A DNA stretch of 64,000 nucleotides from UMGS1519 sp050951005 (GTDB lineage: Bacteria > Actinomycetota > Coriobacteriia > Coriobacteriales > Eggerthellaceae): the NCBI GenBank assembly GCA_050951005.1, contig JBMNIP010000005.1, forward strand, positions 225,886 to 289,885. The letters are read 5' to 3'. The position numbers and the translations under genes are program-made. Numbering within the stretch: the first letter of the stretch is position 1; each line of letters begins with the position of its first letter. Shown here piece after piece: positions 17,498 through 24,825 of this stretch. Below the pieces are notes generated by a model. The model had not been told where the DNA came from and ran no database searches. It worked only from the letters and a program-made list of their open reading frames with translations.

Positions 17498-19354
17498 TCA
17501 CTGCAAGTGCAGATACTCCTTCCAGAAGCTCTGCGACGTCATCTCACGGAACGCATCCCTATACTGTTCGGCAACGACCTTGCCCTTGTTGCGATAATCG
17601 AAGCGCAGATCATGGTACCGCCCAATCAGCTCGCGATAACGTGCGCGGTCGATATGGCGCACTGTTCCCTCCTTGCCGCCCGCATTCAAGACGACAAGAT
17701 TCTCGCGCATCGCGGTCGTCGTCCAGGGTGCCAATGAGAAATTCGGAGCCACCACTCCGGGCTTCTTTCGCAGCATCCAGCGCGGGAAGCGGTGGCGGTC
17801 GTGCGGAATGGTCTCAAGGGCTTTCAGGAACGCGGGGCGGTCGTCATCCTTATCCAGCCATTCGTCCTTCCAATGCAGGCCGGACATCATCTGCGGATCG
17901 AGGTCCTCGATAGGTTCGAGCTTCTCGTTCTTCGCGCTGTTCGCCTTCATCAGATCGGCTCCGTCAACCGACATCAGAAAGTCGGGGCCCTTAAGGTAAT
18001 CACGCAGGCCATCGAGCCACAGCTCGGCAGCCGAGTAGTTCATCGAACGCAGGTAGATGTGGAAAATACGCCAGAAACGCAGCATGAATAGCGACTCGGA
18101 ACTGCAATTGTCCACCGCAATGGTAATCAGCATGTTGCGGACGTACTGATAGCAATCCACCGAAGCCCGGAAGCGTCCGATGAAACGGGAATGCCATACG
18201 CAGATGCCGTTCATCGTCATATAGGTCGGTTCGCAGCGCATCCCGTATTCGACATCGTCGCATCGCACGAAAAACGGCAGAGGCAGGCCATTCTCGCGGA
18301 TACAGCTCATCGGGATGCAGCTGAACCACCATGCGCCGTATGCCTTGTCGCGCTCGACATCGATCGATTCGTTCGTAACGATATCGTGGATCTTGTCAAT
18401 GCTTAGATCCGGCTTGATCTTCTGATAGCCGCCCGAATCACGGACAAATGAAATATCCTCGAACTGGATGTTCGGCCGCTCGAGCTCCAGCATCGCACCG
18501 TTCACAAACGACAGGGCATAACGCGAGTTCGCCAATGAGAGCAGCGCATACAGACGCCTGAAGCTTTCGGGAGACACGCGCACATCATCATCCATCAGTA
18601 TCACATGCGTGAAATCCCTCGGTGCATTCATCGCTTCGATCATGCCGCGCGCAAATCCCCCCGACCCTCCGACGTTGTCATTCGGCAGGACCGTAACCCC
18701 TTCATCGGAAAGCCTTTGCGCATCGAGCGTCCGCCCATTATCGACTACATATAGATGGAATCGTTCCGCCAGGGGGCCCGGAACCCCAAGCACGTCACGT
18801 TTGATGCGCTCGATATTGGGTATGACATACTCTTCCTTCTTGAATGTGGTGATGCACAACGCGAGATCGACGGGATGAATCTTCTCGAACTCGGCGAGCG
18901 TGTAGTAGTAGGCGTTCCGGATGGTTGTCGTACCCTCGGATGAAATCTTGAAACCCGCAACGGTGGTGTTGTTGAAAGGCACGTCCACTTCCACACGGGA
19001 GAAGTCCTGCGAGGCACCAACCGTAGAGCGGTCTCCATGCGAAACATGGATCAGGTCGTCCTCACCGAGCGTAAGCCCCTCAAGCGAGATTCGGCAGGGA
19101 TCGCCCGCAATCTCAAGATGCAGGCGAATGGTCATGATATCGGTGTATCGGCGCCATTTCTCAACGGAGATGGCATTGAAATAGGTGCAGAAATCGACTT
19201 CCCCGCTGAAGGAGAAGCTACCGGTCTCCTTGTCATAGGAAGTCCAGTCATCGGCACGATACAGGATATCGACATGATCTTTCAGGAAATCGTCCGCCTC
19301 GAACAGCACATTGGCCAATTTGAAGCGTTTCATTATCGTTGTGGTTGTCTTCAT
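17498..19354 (-). CDS. GlfT2-like galactofuranosyltransferase (GT2)
   Basis: 618 residues, close to the 637 of mycobacterial GlfT2, the polymerase that extends the galactan of arabinogalactan with alternating galactofuranose linkages. The N-terminal beta domain carries EVDFCTYFNAISVEKWRR (about 52-69), matching the GlfT2 pattern. The GT-A domain has NVGGSGGFARGM, the metal-binding MDDD (254-257), GAWWFSCIP (340-348), CDDVEYG (365-371) with the likely catalytic Asp, and the metal-binding WH (387-388). The C-terminal helical domain follows. It is the third gene of a minus-strand operon after GtrA and a GlfT1-like gene, with about 16 nt between genes. The family call is strong; donor UDP-galactofuranose is inferred from the family. 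Confidence 0.9.
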   Translation of the reverse strand: MKTTTTIMKRFKLANVLFEADDFLKDHVDILYRADDWTSYDKETGSFSFSGEVDFCTYFNAISVEKWRRYTDIMTIRLHLEIAGDPCRISLEGLTLGEDDLIHVSHGDRSTVGASQDFSRVEVDVPFNNTTVAGFKISSEGTTTIRNAYYYTLAEFEKIHPVDLALCITTFKKEEYVIPNIERIKRDVLGVPGPLAERFHLYVVDNGRTLDAQRLSDEGVTVLPNDNVGGSGGFARGMIEAMNAPRDFTHVILMDDDVRVSPESFRRLYALLSLANSRYALSFVNGAMLELERPNIQFEDISFVRDSGGYQKIKPDLSIDKIHDIVTNESIDVERDKAYGAWWFSCIPMSCIRENGLPLPFFVRCDDVEYGMRCEPTYMTMNGICVWHSRFIGRFRASVDCYQYVRNMLITIAVDNCSSESLFMLRFWRIFHIYLRSMNYSAAELWLDGLRDYLKGPDFLMSVDGADLMKANSAKNEKLEPIEDLDPQMMSGLHWKDEWLDKDDDRPAFLKALETIPHDRHRFPRWMLRKKPGVVAPNFSLAPWTTTAMRENLVVLNAGGKEGTVRHIDRARYRELIGRYHDLRFDYRNKGKVVAEQYRDAFREMTSQSFWKEYLHLQ

Positions 19355-19370
19355 GGGTTAATGACCTTTG

Positions 19371-20360
19371 CTAGCGGTTCCCTGCCTGCAGGGAATCCGC
19401 AAACTCAATACGGGGATGGAAGGAAAGACCGTCCAGGTTCCCCTTGATGATGATGCCGATCTTCTTGAGGGTATAGGAATCGGGATGGCTGAGCACCTGC
19501 AGGATATGATACGCATCACGCGTCAGAACGAAAGCCGCGCCCTTCAAGCCTTCCCTTCGATAGAGCACGATGTCGTTGCGATAGATGTAGCGGTAGCGGT
19601 CTAAACGGTCGGGAGTGTCAGTGGCGATAGTACCCGCCCCGTTGTTCTTCGAAGCGTGCGTGACCACGCTCTGTCCCACCACATAGCAGGGATACTGCCG
19701 CGATATACGGCGGGTGAACTCCCAATCGTCGGTCCAGATGAAGAACTCCGAGATGGGAAGCCCAAACTCGCGAATCACGCGGACGGGAACGAAGAGGCTC
19801 ACAAACGATGCAAGCGTGCAGGGCTGAAGTTCTGGGGTGAAATCGGCAATATCGCGGGTAAGGGGATGGCGCTGGACGTTCATCCGGCAGATGGATCCAT
19901 CTGTCCAGCGCACCACGCTGGACAGAAACCCGTAAGAGTCGCCTAATCGGAGGTCGGCATCCAACAGCGCTTGCAGCGAGTCGGGATGTGCAAGGCAATC
20001 GTCGTCCATCACCCACGCATAATCGTATCCCGCTTCGACAGCTGCCCGCATACCTCGATTGAACCCACCGGCACCACCGAGGTTTGCCCCGGTGTTCAGG
20101 TAGCGAACCGAGTCATCCTTGATCAGAGGGTCAAGTTCAGTTCGAGTGCCATCCGTACTTGCATTGTCGATTACGAGGATGTCGAGGCAGTGATTCGAGC
20201 TTTGATCGATCTGCTGGGACATAAGGCACGAACAGCACTGCATCAGCAAATCGCGACGGTTATAGGTTACGACCACGGCCGCGATATCGCCGCGCTTTGT
20301 GCCGGTCAATCTACTGGGACGCACGTCCTTGCAAGTGTTTCCTTCAACCGCCCGGCGCAT
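19371..20360 (-). CDS. GlfT1/rhamnosyltransferase-like glycosyltransferase (GT2)
   Basis: 329 residues. Start ATG 20360 lies one base after the TAG of the gtrA-like gene, indicating translational coupling; the open frame extends further upstream but overlaps gtrA. Motifs: AAVVVTYNRRDLLMQC, VIDNASTDGT, NTGANLGGAGGFNRGM, VMDDDCLAHPDSL (metal-binding DDD) and FFIWTDDWEFTRR. This pattern is shared by GlfT1 of mycobacteria, which adds the first galactofuranoses to the linker, and by some rhamnosyltransferases. Position next to a GlfT2-like gene favours GlfT1. Probably acts at the cytoplasmic membrane face on a polyprenyl-linked acceptor. Confidence 0.86.
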   Translation of the reverse strand: MRRAVEGNTCKDVRPSRLTGTKRGDIAAVVVTYNRRDLLMQCCSCLMSQQIDQSSNHCLDILVIDNASTDGTRTELDPLIKDDSVRYLNTGANLGGAGGFNRGMRAAVEAGYDYAWVMDDDCLAHPDSLQALLDADLRLGDSYGFLSSVVRWTDGSICRMNVQRHPLTRDIADFTPELQPCTLASFVSLFVPVRVIREFGLPISEFFIWTDDWEFTRRISRQYPCYVVGQSVVTHASKNNGAGTIATDTPDRLDRYRYIYRNDIVLYRREGLKGAAFVLTRDAYHILQVLSHPDSYTLKKIGIIIKGNLDGLSFHPRIEFADSLQAGNR

Positions 20361-20361
20361 G

Positions 20362-20832
20362 CTATCGATTCCCCCCGCTTGCCCGTGAAGAGAGGGATTC
20401 CTCCAGGGAAGCTTCTGATTCGGGGCTTTCCGACGAGTCGCTTTGATCGCCGGCATCCAAGAAGATCTTTCGGGTCACGAAGTTCCAGATGCTGACAAGC
20501 GCCGTTGCACCGATTTTCGTTATCAGGTAATGGATGCCCAACAGCTCGACACCCGCCCACATGCAAAGGTTGTTAATCAACAGTCCAATGACCGATAGAA
20601 CCACGAAGATTACGAATTCACGTCGACGGCTCAGTCCCTCTTTGTGGGTGAACACGTAGCGCATGCTGGCCACGTAGTTGAAGATGACCGATACCGTAAA
20701 CGAGATGGTAGCGCTTATCAGGTAATTGATGCCGAAGACCTCGGTGAGGAACGCCAACAGCCCATAGTCGATACCGAATGCAATGATGCCGACCACACCG
20801 AACTTCATGAATTGTTGAACCAATTTACCCAT
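20362..20832 (-). CDS. GtrA-family membrane protein
   Basis: Four-helix membrane protein of 156 residues; GtrA proteins are linked to movement or recruitment of polyprenyl-phosphate-linked sugars in envelope glycosylation. Start MGKLVQQFMKFGVVG matches the usual N-terminus. Longer in-frame starts exist, but the ATG at 20922 lies inside the -10 box of the promoter upstream, so it cannot be in a transcript from that promoter. Motifs AFGIDYGLLAFL, FNYVASMRYVF and WNFVTRKIFL are typical. A charged Ser/Glu-rich tail ends the protein. Mycobacteria also have a GtrA protein (Rv3789) in their arabinogalactan locus. Confidence 0.88.
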   Translation of the reverse strand: MGKLVQQFMKFGVVGIIAFGIDYGLLAFLTEVFGINYLISATISFTVSVIFNYVASMRYVFTHKEGLSRRREFVIFVVLSVIGLLINNLCMWAGVELLGIHYLITKIGATALVSIWNFVTRKIFLDAGDQSDSSESPESEASLEESLSSRASGGNR

Positions 20833-20920
20833 GTTGCCAGAGCTGTCTTCCCGCCCGGCGGTGGCCGAAGCGGGTATAGTGATCACATCGCTTTGAATCG
20901 CTGCCAATAAACGGTATGCC

Positions 20921-20949
20921 ATTATAACCCAGTACGCCCGCCGTACCAA
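20921..20949 (-). promoter_or_regulatory. Sigma-70-type promoter of the GtrA-GlfT operon
   Basis: TTGGTA (20944-20949) and TATAAT (20921-20926) on the minus strand with exactly 17 nt between them. Predicted transcription start is near 20914, giving a leader of about 80 nt before ATG 20832. This promoter decides the gtrA start. Confidence 0.8.
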
Positions 20950-21001
20950 TGCCGGATGCCGGCAAGATATCAAGGCGAAATCGTAAATGGAAGGACCGCT
21001 C

Positions 21002-21829
21002 ATGCTAACCATCGGATGCCATCTCTCGAGTTCGAAGGGCTATCTCCATATGGCCGAAGACGCCCGCTCCATCGGAGCGGATACGTTCCAATTCTTCACA
21101 CGCAACCCAAGGGGCGGCCGGGCGAAGCCTCTTGACCCCGATGACATAGCCGCATTTCGGGAAAAGGGAGGCATCAAGCGGTTTATGGCACACGCCCCCT
21201 ATACCCTGAATCCGGCCTCGACGAAGCCGAAGGTAGTCGATTTCTGCCGTACCGTTCTCGCTGATGACCTCGTACGCATGGAGGCAACCCCTCACCAGCT
21301 GTACAACATGCACCCGGGCTCACATGTCGGTCAAGGAGCCGAAGCGGGCATCGACCAGATTGCAAGCGTGATAAACGAGGTCCTGAAACCAGAGCAGACC
21401 ACGACGCTGCTGCTGGAGACCATGGCGGGCAAGGGAACCGAAATCGGACGGTCATTCCAAGAGCTCCAGTCGATTATCGATCGAATTGAGCTTTCCGACC
21501 ATGTCGGTATCTGCCTGGATACCTGCCATACCTGGGATGCCGGCTACGACTTGGTAGACCGACTGGACGACGTGCTTGAGGAATTCGATCTCATTATCGG
21601 CCTTGATCGGTTGCGCGCAATTCACCTGAACGACAGCATGAACCCCCGCGGTTCCCATAAGGATCGCCATGCCCGAATCGGAGAGGGGGATATCGGTTTC
21701 GAAGCGTTGAGCGCCATCACCCGGCATCCCGCTCTCCGAGACTCGATATTCATTCTTGAGACCCCTCAAGATAGCCTTTCCGGCTATGCCGATGAAATCA
21801 AACGCCTGCGCGCAGCCGCCTCAAGATAG
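21002..21829 (+). CDS. nfo: Endonuclease IV (AP endonuclease)
   Basis: Zinc-dependent apurinic/apyrimidinic endonuclease of base-excision repair, 275 residues, cytoplasmic. TIM-barrel family signatures are present: IGCHLSSSKG at the start, FFTRNPRGG, MAHAPYTLNPAS, YNMHPGSHVG, LLLETMAGKGTEIG, ICLDTCHTWDAGYD, HLNDSMNPRGSHKDRHARIGEG and FILETP. These include the metal-binding His, Glu and Asp residues. Start MLTIGCHL at 21002 has GGAAGG upstream; an in-frame ATG at 20987 overlaps that site and is less likely. It diverges from the GtrA operon, with only about 50 nt between its start and the opposing promoter. Confidence 0.96.
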   Translation: MLTIGCHLSSSKGYLHMAEDARSIGADTFQFFTRNPRGGRAKPLDPDDIAAFREKGGIKRFMAHAPYTLNPASTKPKVVDFCRTVLADDLVRMEATPHQLYNMHPGSHVGQGAEAGIDQIASVINEVLKPEQTTTLLLETMAGKGTEIGRSFQELQSIIDRIELSDHVGICLDTCHTWDAGYDLVDRLDDVLEEFDLIIGLDRLRAIHLNDSMNPRGSHKDRHARIGEGDIGFEALSAITRHPALRDSIFILETPQDSLSGYADEIKRLRAAASR

Positions 21830-21853
21830 CGACGGGATTTATCGGCTGCGCAC

Positions 21854-21877
21854 AAAAAAAGCGCCGCTGCTGCGACG
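21854..21877 (-). terminator. Terminator after the NifX-like gene
   Basis: 6-bp stem CGTCGC / GCGGCG (one G-U pair) with AGCA loop, then on the minus strand CTTTTTTTG. It lies in the 56-nt gap between convergent nfo and the NifX-like gene. Confidence 0.75.
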
Positions 21878-21885
21878 TTTGGGCA

Positions 21886-22275
21886 TTAGAGAGAAGCGCT
21901 GGTAGCATGGGGCCTTCGATTGGTGGGTTCGCTGACCTCGAGCTTGCCATCGAGGAAATCCTGGGCGGCATCTATCGCCCGACCCGAAGCGCCGCGGGCG
22001 ATGGCGATTCCGCGATCGGTAAACGATCGGCAGGCGGTTTCGCCGATATCGCTGACTATTACGACATCGACCCCCAACTCCTCGAAGATCTTCGCGTACT
22101 TCTCGTTTACCAGCCCTTTGGCCGGAAGGTTCTGGGAATCGTTGATTCGCCCATCGGCAATCCGATAGTAGTTGTAATTCGTGCAATATCCATTACGACG
22201 AGATACATCCAGCCCTTCGCTTGCTACCGCAACAAGCTTGGGCCACGCAATCGATATAGCTCGTTTATCAGTCAT
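21886..22275 (-). CDS. NifX/NifB-C-terminal-like (DUF/FeMo-co-type) domain protein
   Basis: Small cytoplasmic protein of 129 residues with the dinitrogenase iron-molybdenum cofactor-binding fold, ribonuclease H-like. Visible features: KLVAVASEGLDVSRRNGYCTNYNYYRI at the start, then FEELGVDVVIVSDIGETACRSF and GIAIARGASGRAIDAAQDFLDGKLE. Free-standing members bind or carry metal clusters; most in non-diazotrophs have unknown roles. No nif genes are seen nearby, so a nitrogen-fixation role is not supported. Ribosome-binding site before ATG 22275 is weak; a TTG 15 nt upstream with AGAAAGG ahead is an alternative start. Confidence 0.72.
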   Translation of the reverse strand: MTDKRAISIAWPKLVAVASEGLDVSRRNGYCTNYNYYRIADGRINDSQNLPAKGLVNEKYAKIFEELGVDVVIVSDIGETACRSFTDRGIAIARGASGRAIDAAQDFLDGKLEVSEPTNRRPHATSASL

Positions 22276-22492
22276 GGAGGGGAAGTCAACCTTTCTGGTC
22301 ACATAGACACAATATCTGAGAGAAGCGCGCTTGCACCGCCCCATTCTGCAAACGGATAGATTTCAACGCATGCGGCAGCTGCCGACCGCGGGCGGCATTT
22401 GTTCGACTGCAAGTGGAGCATCACAAGACATTCGAATCCCTGTGCTAAACTTTTCCGAAACCCCAAGGTACATTCTTCAAGGAGCAAACAGC

Positions 22493-23056
22493 ATGGAACA
22501 CCATGACAGTGACAACGAGTCGCCGTTTACCGATGACATCGAATACCCAGGCAGCCGCTACGGCATGGATCCGTTGGGGATTCTGCTCCTCGTCCTGGGC
22601 ATCGTCTGCGTAATCCTGAGCTTCTTCGGAACGAACATCGACCCGATGCTATTCACCCTGCCCTTCGTGGTAGGCGTCGTGATTCTGGTATACGAGGCGT
22701 ACCGTGCGGCCTCCACCGACCTAGCCAGTCGTGCGAAGGAGAACGAGGCCTTTACTCGTCATTTCAAGAAAACGAGCGCAGAGGACAAAGAACGGCTGAA
22801 GAAGGAACGCGAAGCAAAGCGCGCCGATGCTAAAGCCCAGGCCGATGCCCGTCGACGGGAGCGCGAGCGCAATCGGCGCGAAGACGAAACCGCCCGCAAG
22901 GCAGAGGAGGCTGCCGAACGCGATGCCCAAGAGCATCCGGGAACCGCGCTCGAACGCTGCCCGGAATGCGGCCAGAGCCTGCGCGTTCCCGTAGGCAAAG
23001 GCGCGATACGCGTCACCTGCCCGAAATGCAAGAACGCATTCATCATCCATACCTGA
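22493..23056 (+). CDS. Membrane protein with C-terminal zinc ribbon
   Basis: 187 residues of unknown function. AAGGAG lies 10 nt before the ATG. The first 25 residues are acidic. Two hydrophobic segments follow (about 28-48, 51-70: PLGILLLVLGIVCVILSFFG, LPFVVGVVILVYEAYRAA). A long charged coiled-coil-like stretch (about 80-150) is very rich in Lys, Arg, Glu and Ala. It ends with a zinc-ribbon or MJ0042-type finger CPECGQ...CPKCKN. The layout suggests a membrane protein with a cytoplasmic helical arm and a metal knuckle. It is upstream of tRNA-Glu on the same strand. Confidence 0.75.
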   Translation: MEHHDSDNESPFTDDIEYPGSRYGMDPLGILLLVLGIVCVILSFFGTNIDPMLFTLPFVVGVVILVYEAYRAASTDLASRAKENEAFTRHFKKTSAEDKERLKKEREAKRADAKAQADARRRERERNRREDETARKAEEAAERDAQEHPGTALERCPECGQSLRVPVGKGAIRVTCPKCKNAFIIHT

Positions 23057-23133
23057 TTCCGAAAACTACCCCTTGCGTTTAGGCAACTCGTTTGCCATAA
23101 TGTACGGGCTGCCTTCAATATGGCACCGCACTG

Positions 23134-23208
23134 GTCCCCATAGTCTAGAGGTTAGGACGCGGCCCTTTCAAGGCTGAGACCCGAGTTCAATTCTCGGTGG
23201 GGGCACCA
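23134..23208 (+). tRNA. tRNA-Glu (anticodon TTC)
   Basis: 75-nt cloverleaf: acceptor arms GTCCCCA and TGGGGGC, anticodon loop CTTTCAA giving TTC, T-arm GAGTTCAATTCTC, with encoded ACCA end. Confidence 0.95.
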
Positions 23209-23222
23209 CTTTTCATATCGGA

Positions 23223-23251
23223 GCCGTCGCTTTTGCACCGACGGCTTTTTT
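23223..23251 (+). terminator. Terminator of tRNA-Glu
   Basis: Stem GCCGTCG / CGACGGC with an 9-nt loop, followed by TTTTTTC, 15 nt past the tRNA 3' end. Confidence 0.88.
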
Positions 23252-23306
23252 CATAGACGTTCCGCCCTCAATACCTTTACAAGAATCCGTATAACGAATC
23301 TTCGAG

Positions 23307-23337
23307 AAAAAAAGCCCGCTTCCATATGGAAGCGGGC
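23307..23337 (-). terminator. Terminator of the infC-rpmI-rplT operon
   Basis: Perfect 10-bp stem GCCCGCTTCC / GGAAGCGGGC with a 4-nt loop, followed on the minus strand by seven T. It lies 33 nt after the rplT stop. Confidence 0.93.
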
Positions 23338-23369
23338 CTGAAGTTTGCTTGTGTAACTTGTCGGATGCG

Positions 23370-23726
23370 CTAGGCAACAGCCTTCTTGGCAACCTCGACC
23401 AGTGCGGCAAAGGCTTCCGGATCGTTGACAGCCATGTCGGCCAGAACCTTGCGGTCAAGCTCGACACCGGCCCGCTTCAAGCCGTTCATGAAAACCGAAT
23501 AGCTCAAACCGTTCAGGCGAGCGGCGGCATTGATGCGCTGAATCCAGAGACGGCGGATCTCGCGCTTCTTGTTGCGACGGTCACGGTACTGATACTGCAG
23601 GGAATGCTGGACCTGTTCCTTTGCTGCACGGTAGGAACGGGACTTGGCACCATAGTAGCCCTTAGCGCGTTTCAGCGTGGTGCGACGCTTCTTCTTCGCG
23701 TTGACAGAGCGCTTTACTCGAGGCAT
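23370..23726 (-). CDS. rplT: 50S ribosomal protein L20
   Basis: Binds 23S rRNA early in 50S assembly. 118 residues, normal size, with the typical N-terminus MPRVKRSVNAKKKRRTTLKR, RAKEQVQ-like AAKEQVQHSLQYQYRDRRNKKR and WIQRINAAARLNGLSYS. Third gene of infC-rpmI-rplT. In other bacteria L20 feeds back on this operon through the mRNA; whether that applies here is unknown, though an attenuator-like leader precedes infC. Confidence 0.98.
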   Translation of the reverse strand: MPRVKRSVNAKKKRRTTLKRAKGYYGAKSRSYRAAKEQVQHSLQYQYRDRRNKKREIRRLWIQRINAAARLNGLSYSVFMNGLKRAGVELDRKVLADMAVNDPEAFAALVEVAKKAVA

Positions 23727-23756
23727 GAATACTCCTTAATACAAAAGATGGATGGA

Positions 23757-23954
23757 TTAACGACGGCCGAGATTGCGCGCAACGACGCGGCGGTCGGAAG
23801 CGGCGACTTCGGTCTCATGACGGAAGTTGCGCTTGCGCTTCGGGGACTTCTTCGACAGGATATGGCTCTTATTCGCTTTGGAGCGCATGATCTTGCCAGA
23901 GCCGGTAACACGGAAACGCTTGGCCGTTCCGCGATGGGTCTTCATCTTAGGCAT
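23757..23954 (-). CDS. rpmI: 50S ribosomal protein L35
   Basis: Small basic protein of the large subunit, 65 residues: MPKMKTHRGTAKRFRVTGSG, then LSKKSPKRKRNFR. Its ATG overlaps the last base of the infC stop region (shared base 23954), so translation of the two is probably coupled. Confidence 0.98.
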   Translation of the reverse strand: MPKMKTHRGTAKRFRVTGSGKIMRSKANKSHILSKKSPKRKRNFRHETEVAASDRRVVARNLGRR

Positions 23955-24532
23955 TAGTCTTCCTTTCCTTCAGCAGGCGTGTTTTCCTTCTTCTTTTCGG
24001 CCTGCTTCTTTCGTGCGCTTGCAGGCAGAGGCGCAATGAGCATATGCATATTGCGGCCTTCCATCTTGGGCTGGCTTTCGATAACCGCTTGGTCTTTCAA
24101 GTCATCCGCAAGACGCTCGAGGATGCTCAATCCCTGTTCCGGATGAGCCATCTCTCGACCGCGGAACATGATGGTGATCTTGACCTTGCTACCACCCTTC
24201 AGGAAGCGCTCGACGTGCTTCTTCTTGGTGTTGTAGTCACCGACATCGATCTTCGGGCGGAATTTCATTTCCTTGATGTCGACGCGGGTTTGCTTCTTAC
24301 GCGCCTGCTTGGCCTTGATTGCTTGCTCGTACTTGTATTTGCCGTAATCCATGATCCGGCAAACCGGCGGATTGGAATTCGGTGCGATCTCCACCAGATC
24401 CAACCCGGCATCCTTGGCAATCTGACGAGCCTTTTCAATGGGATAGATGCCCAATTGCTCGCCATTGTAGCTGATCAGACGGCACTCGGGAATACGGATG
24501 TTCTCGTTGAGCCGGAAACCTTGAGCAGCTAT
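23954..24532 (-). CDS. infC: Translation initiation factor IF-3, probable ATA start
   Basis: Binds the 30S subunit, blocks premature 50S joining and proofreads start codon and initiator tRNA. About 192 residues, both IF-3 domains: RLNENIRIPECRLI at the N-terminus, linker KQARKKQTRVDIKEMKFRPK, C-domain VERFLKGGSKVKITIMFRGREMAH and a Lys/Glu tail. The Shine-Dalgarno AAGGAGG is 8 nt upstream of ATA 24532. The only standard start nearby, GTG 24541, overlaps the Shine-Dalgarno itself and is too close. infC commonly uses AUU, AUC or AUA so that IF-3 can repress itself. First gene of infC-rpmI-rplT. Confidence 0.93.
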   Translation of the reverse strand: MAAQGFRLNENIRIPECRLISYNGEQLGIYPIEKARQIAKDAGLDLVEIAPNSNPPVCRIMDYGKYKYEQAIKAKQARKKQTRVDIKEMKFRPKIDVGDYNTKKKHVERFLKGGSKVKITIMFRGREMAHPEQGLSILERLADDLKDQAVIESQPKMEGRNMHMLIAPLPASARKKQAEKKKENTPAEGKED

Positions 24533-24606
24533 GTTGCCCACCTCCTTCTGCGCACATGCGCGTTGTCTTGCCCCAAGGGGCTGTTATCGCATCGATTGCG
24601 ATGCAT

Positions 24607-24693
24607 ATGAAAGAAGGGACCCGCAGCAATCCACCGCGTGTCCCTTCATCCACACCGATGCAGTATGCATCGGAGAATCTATTCTTGGGACCC
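24607..24693 (-). promoter_or_regulatory. Attenuator-like leader of infC operon
   Basis: On the minus strand, in order: GGGTCCC (24687-24693); a perfect 8-bp hairpin CCGATGCA / TGCATCGG (24655-24673); then GAAGGGAC ... GTCCCTTC (24640-24647 and 24613-24620), an 8-bp stem followed by TTTC, resembling a terminator. GTCCC of the first element can pair with GGGAC of the terminator's 5' arm, which would make an antiterminator. The infC start is about 75 nt further on. Mechanism and ligand are inferred, not shown. Confidence 0.55.
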
Positions 24694-24825
24694 ATCAACA
24701 ACCCCGAACCGGTGTCGAAATAGGTGGAGACATGCCGCCTCGCTTCTGTTCACACTGATGTAGCCTACCACAGCTTCGTTGCCTGCAAGAAATAATCACA
24801 TATCGGCAAACAGGTTGAAAAGTGC

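Noticed and set aside
21886..22275. Evidence of nitrogen fixation
   Set aside because: A lone NifX/NifB-like domain is common in non-fixing anaerobes; no nifHDK or nifB radical-SAM gene is present.
24613..24647. T-box riboswitch before infC
   Set aside because: AAGGGAC..CGCGG recalls a T-box terminator, but the TGGNACC bulge and specifier loop are absent, and infC is not a usual T-box target.
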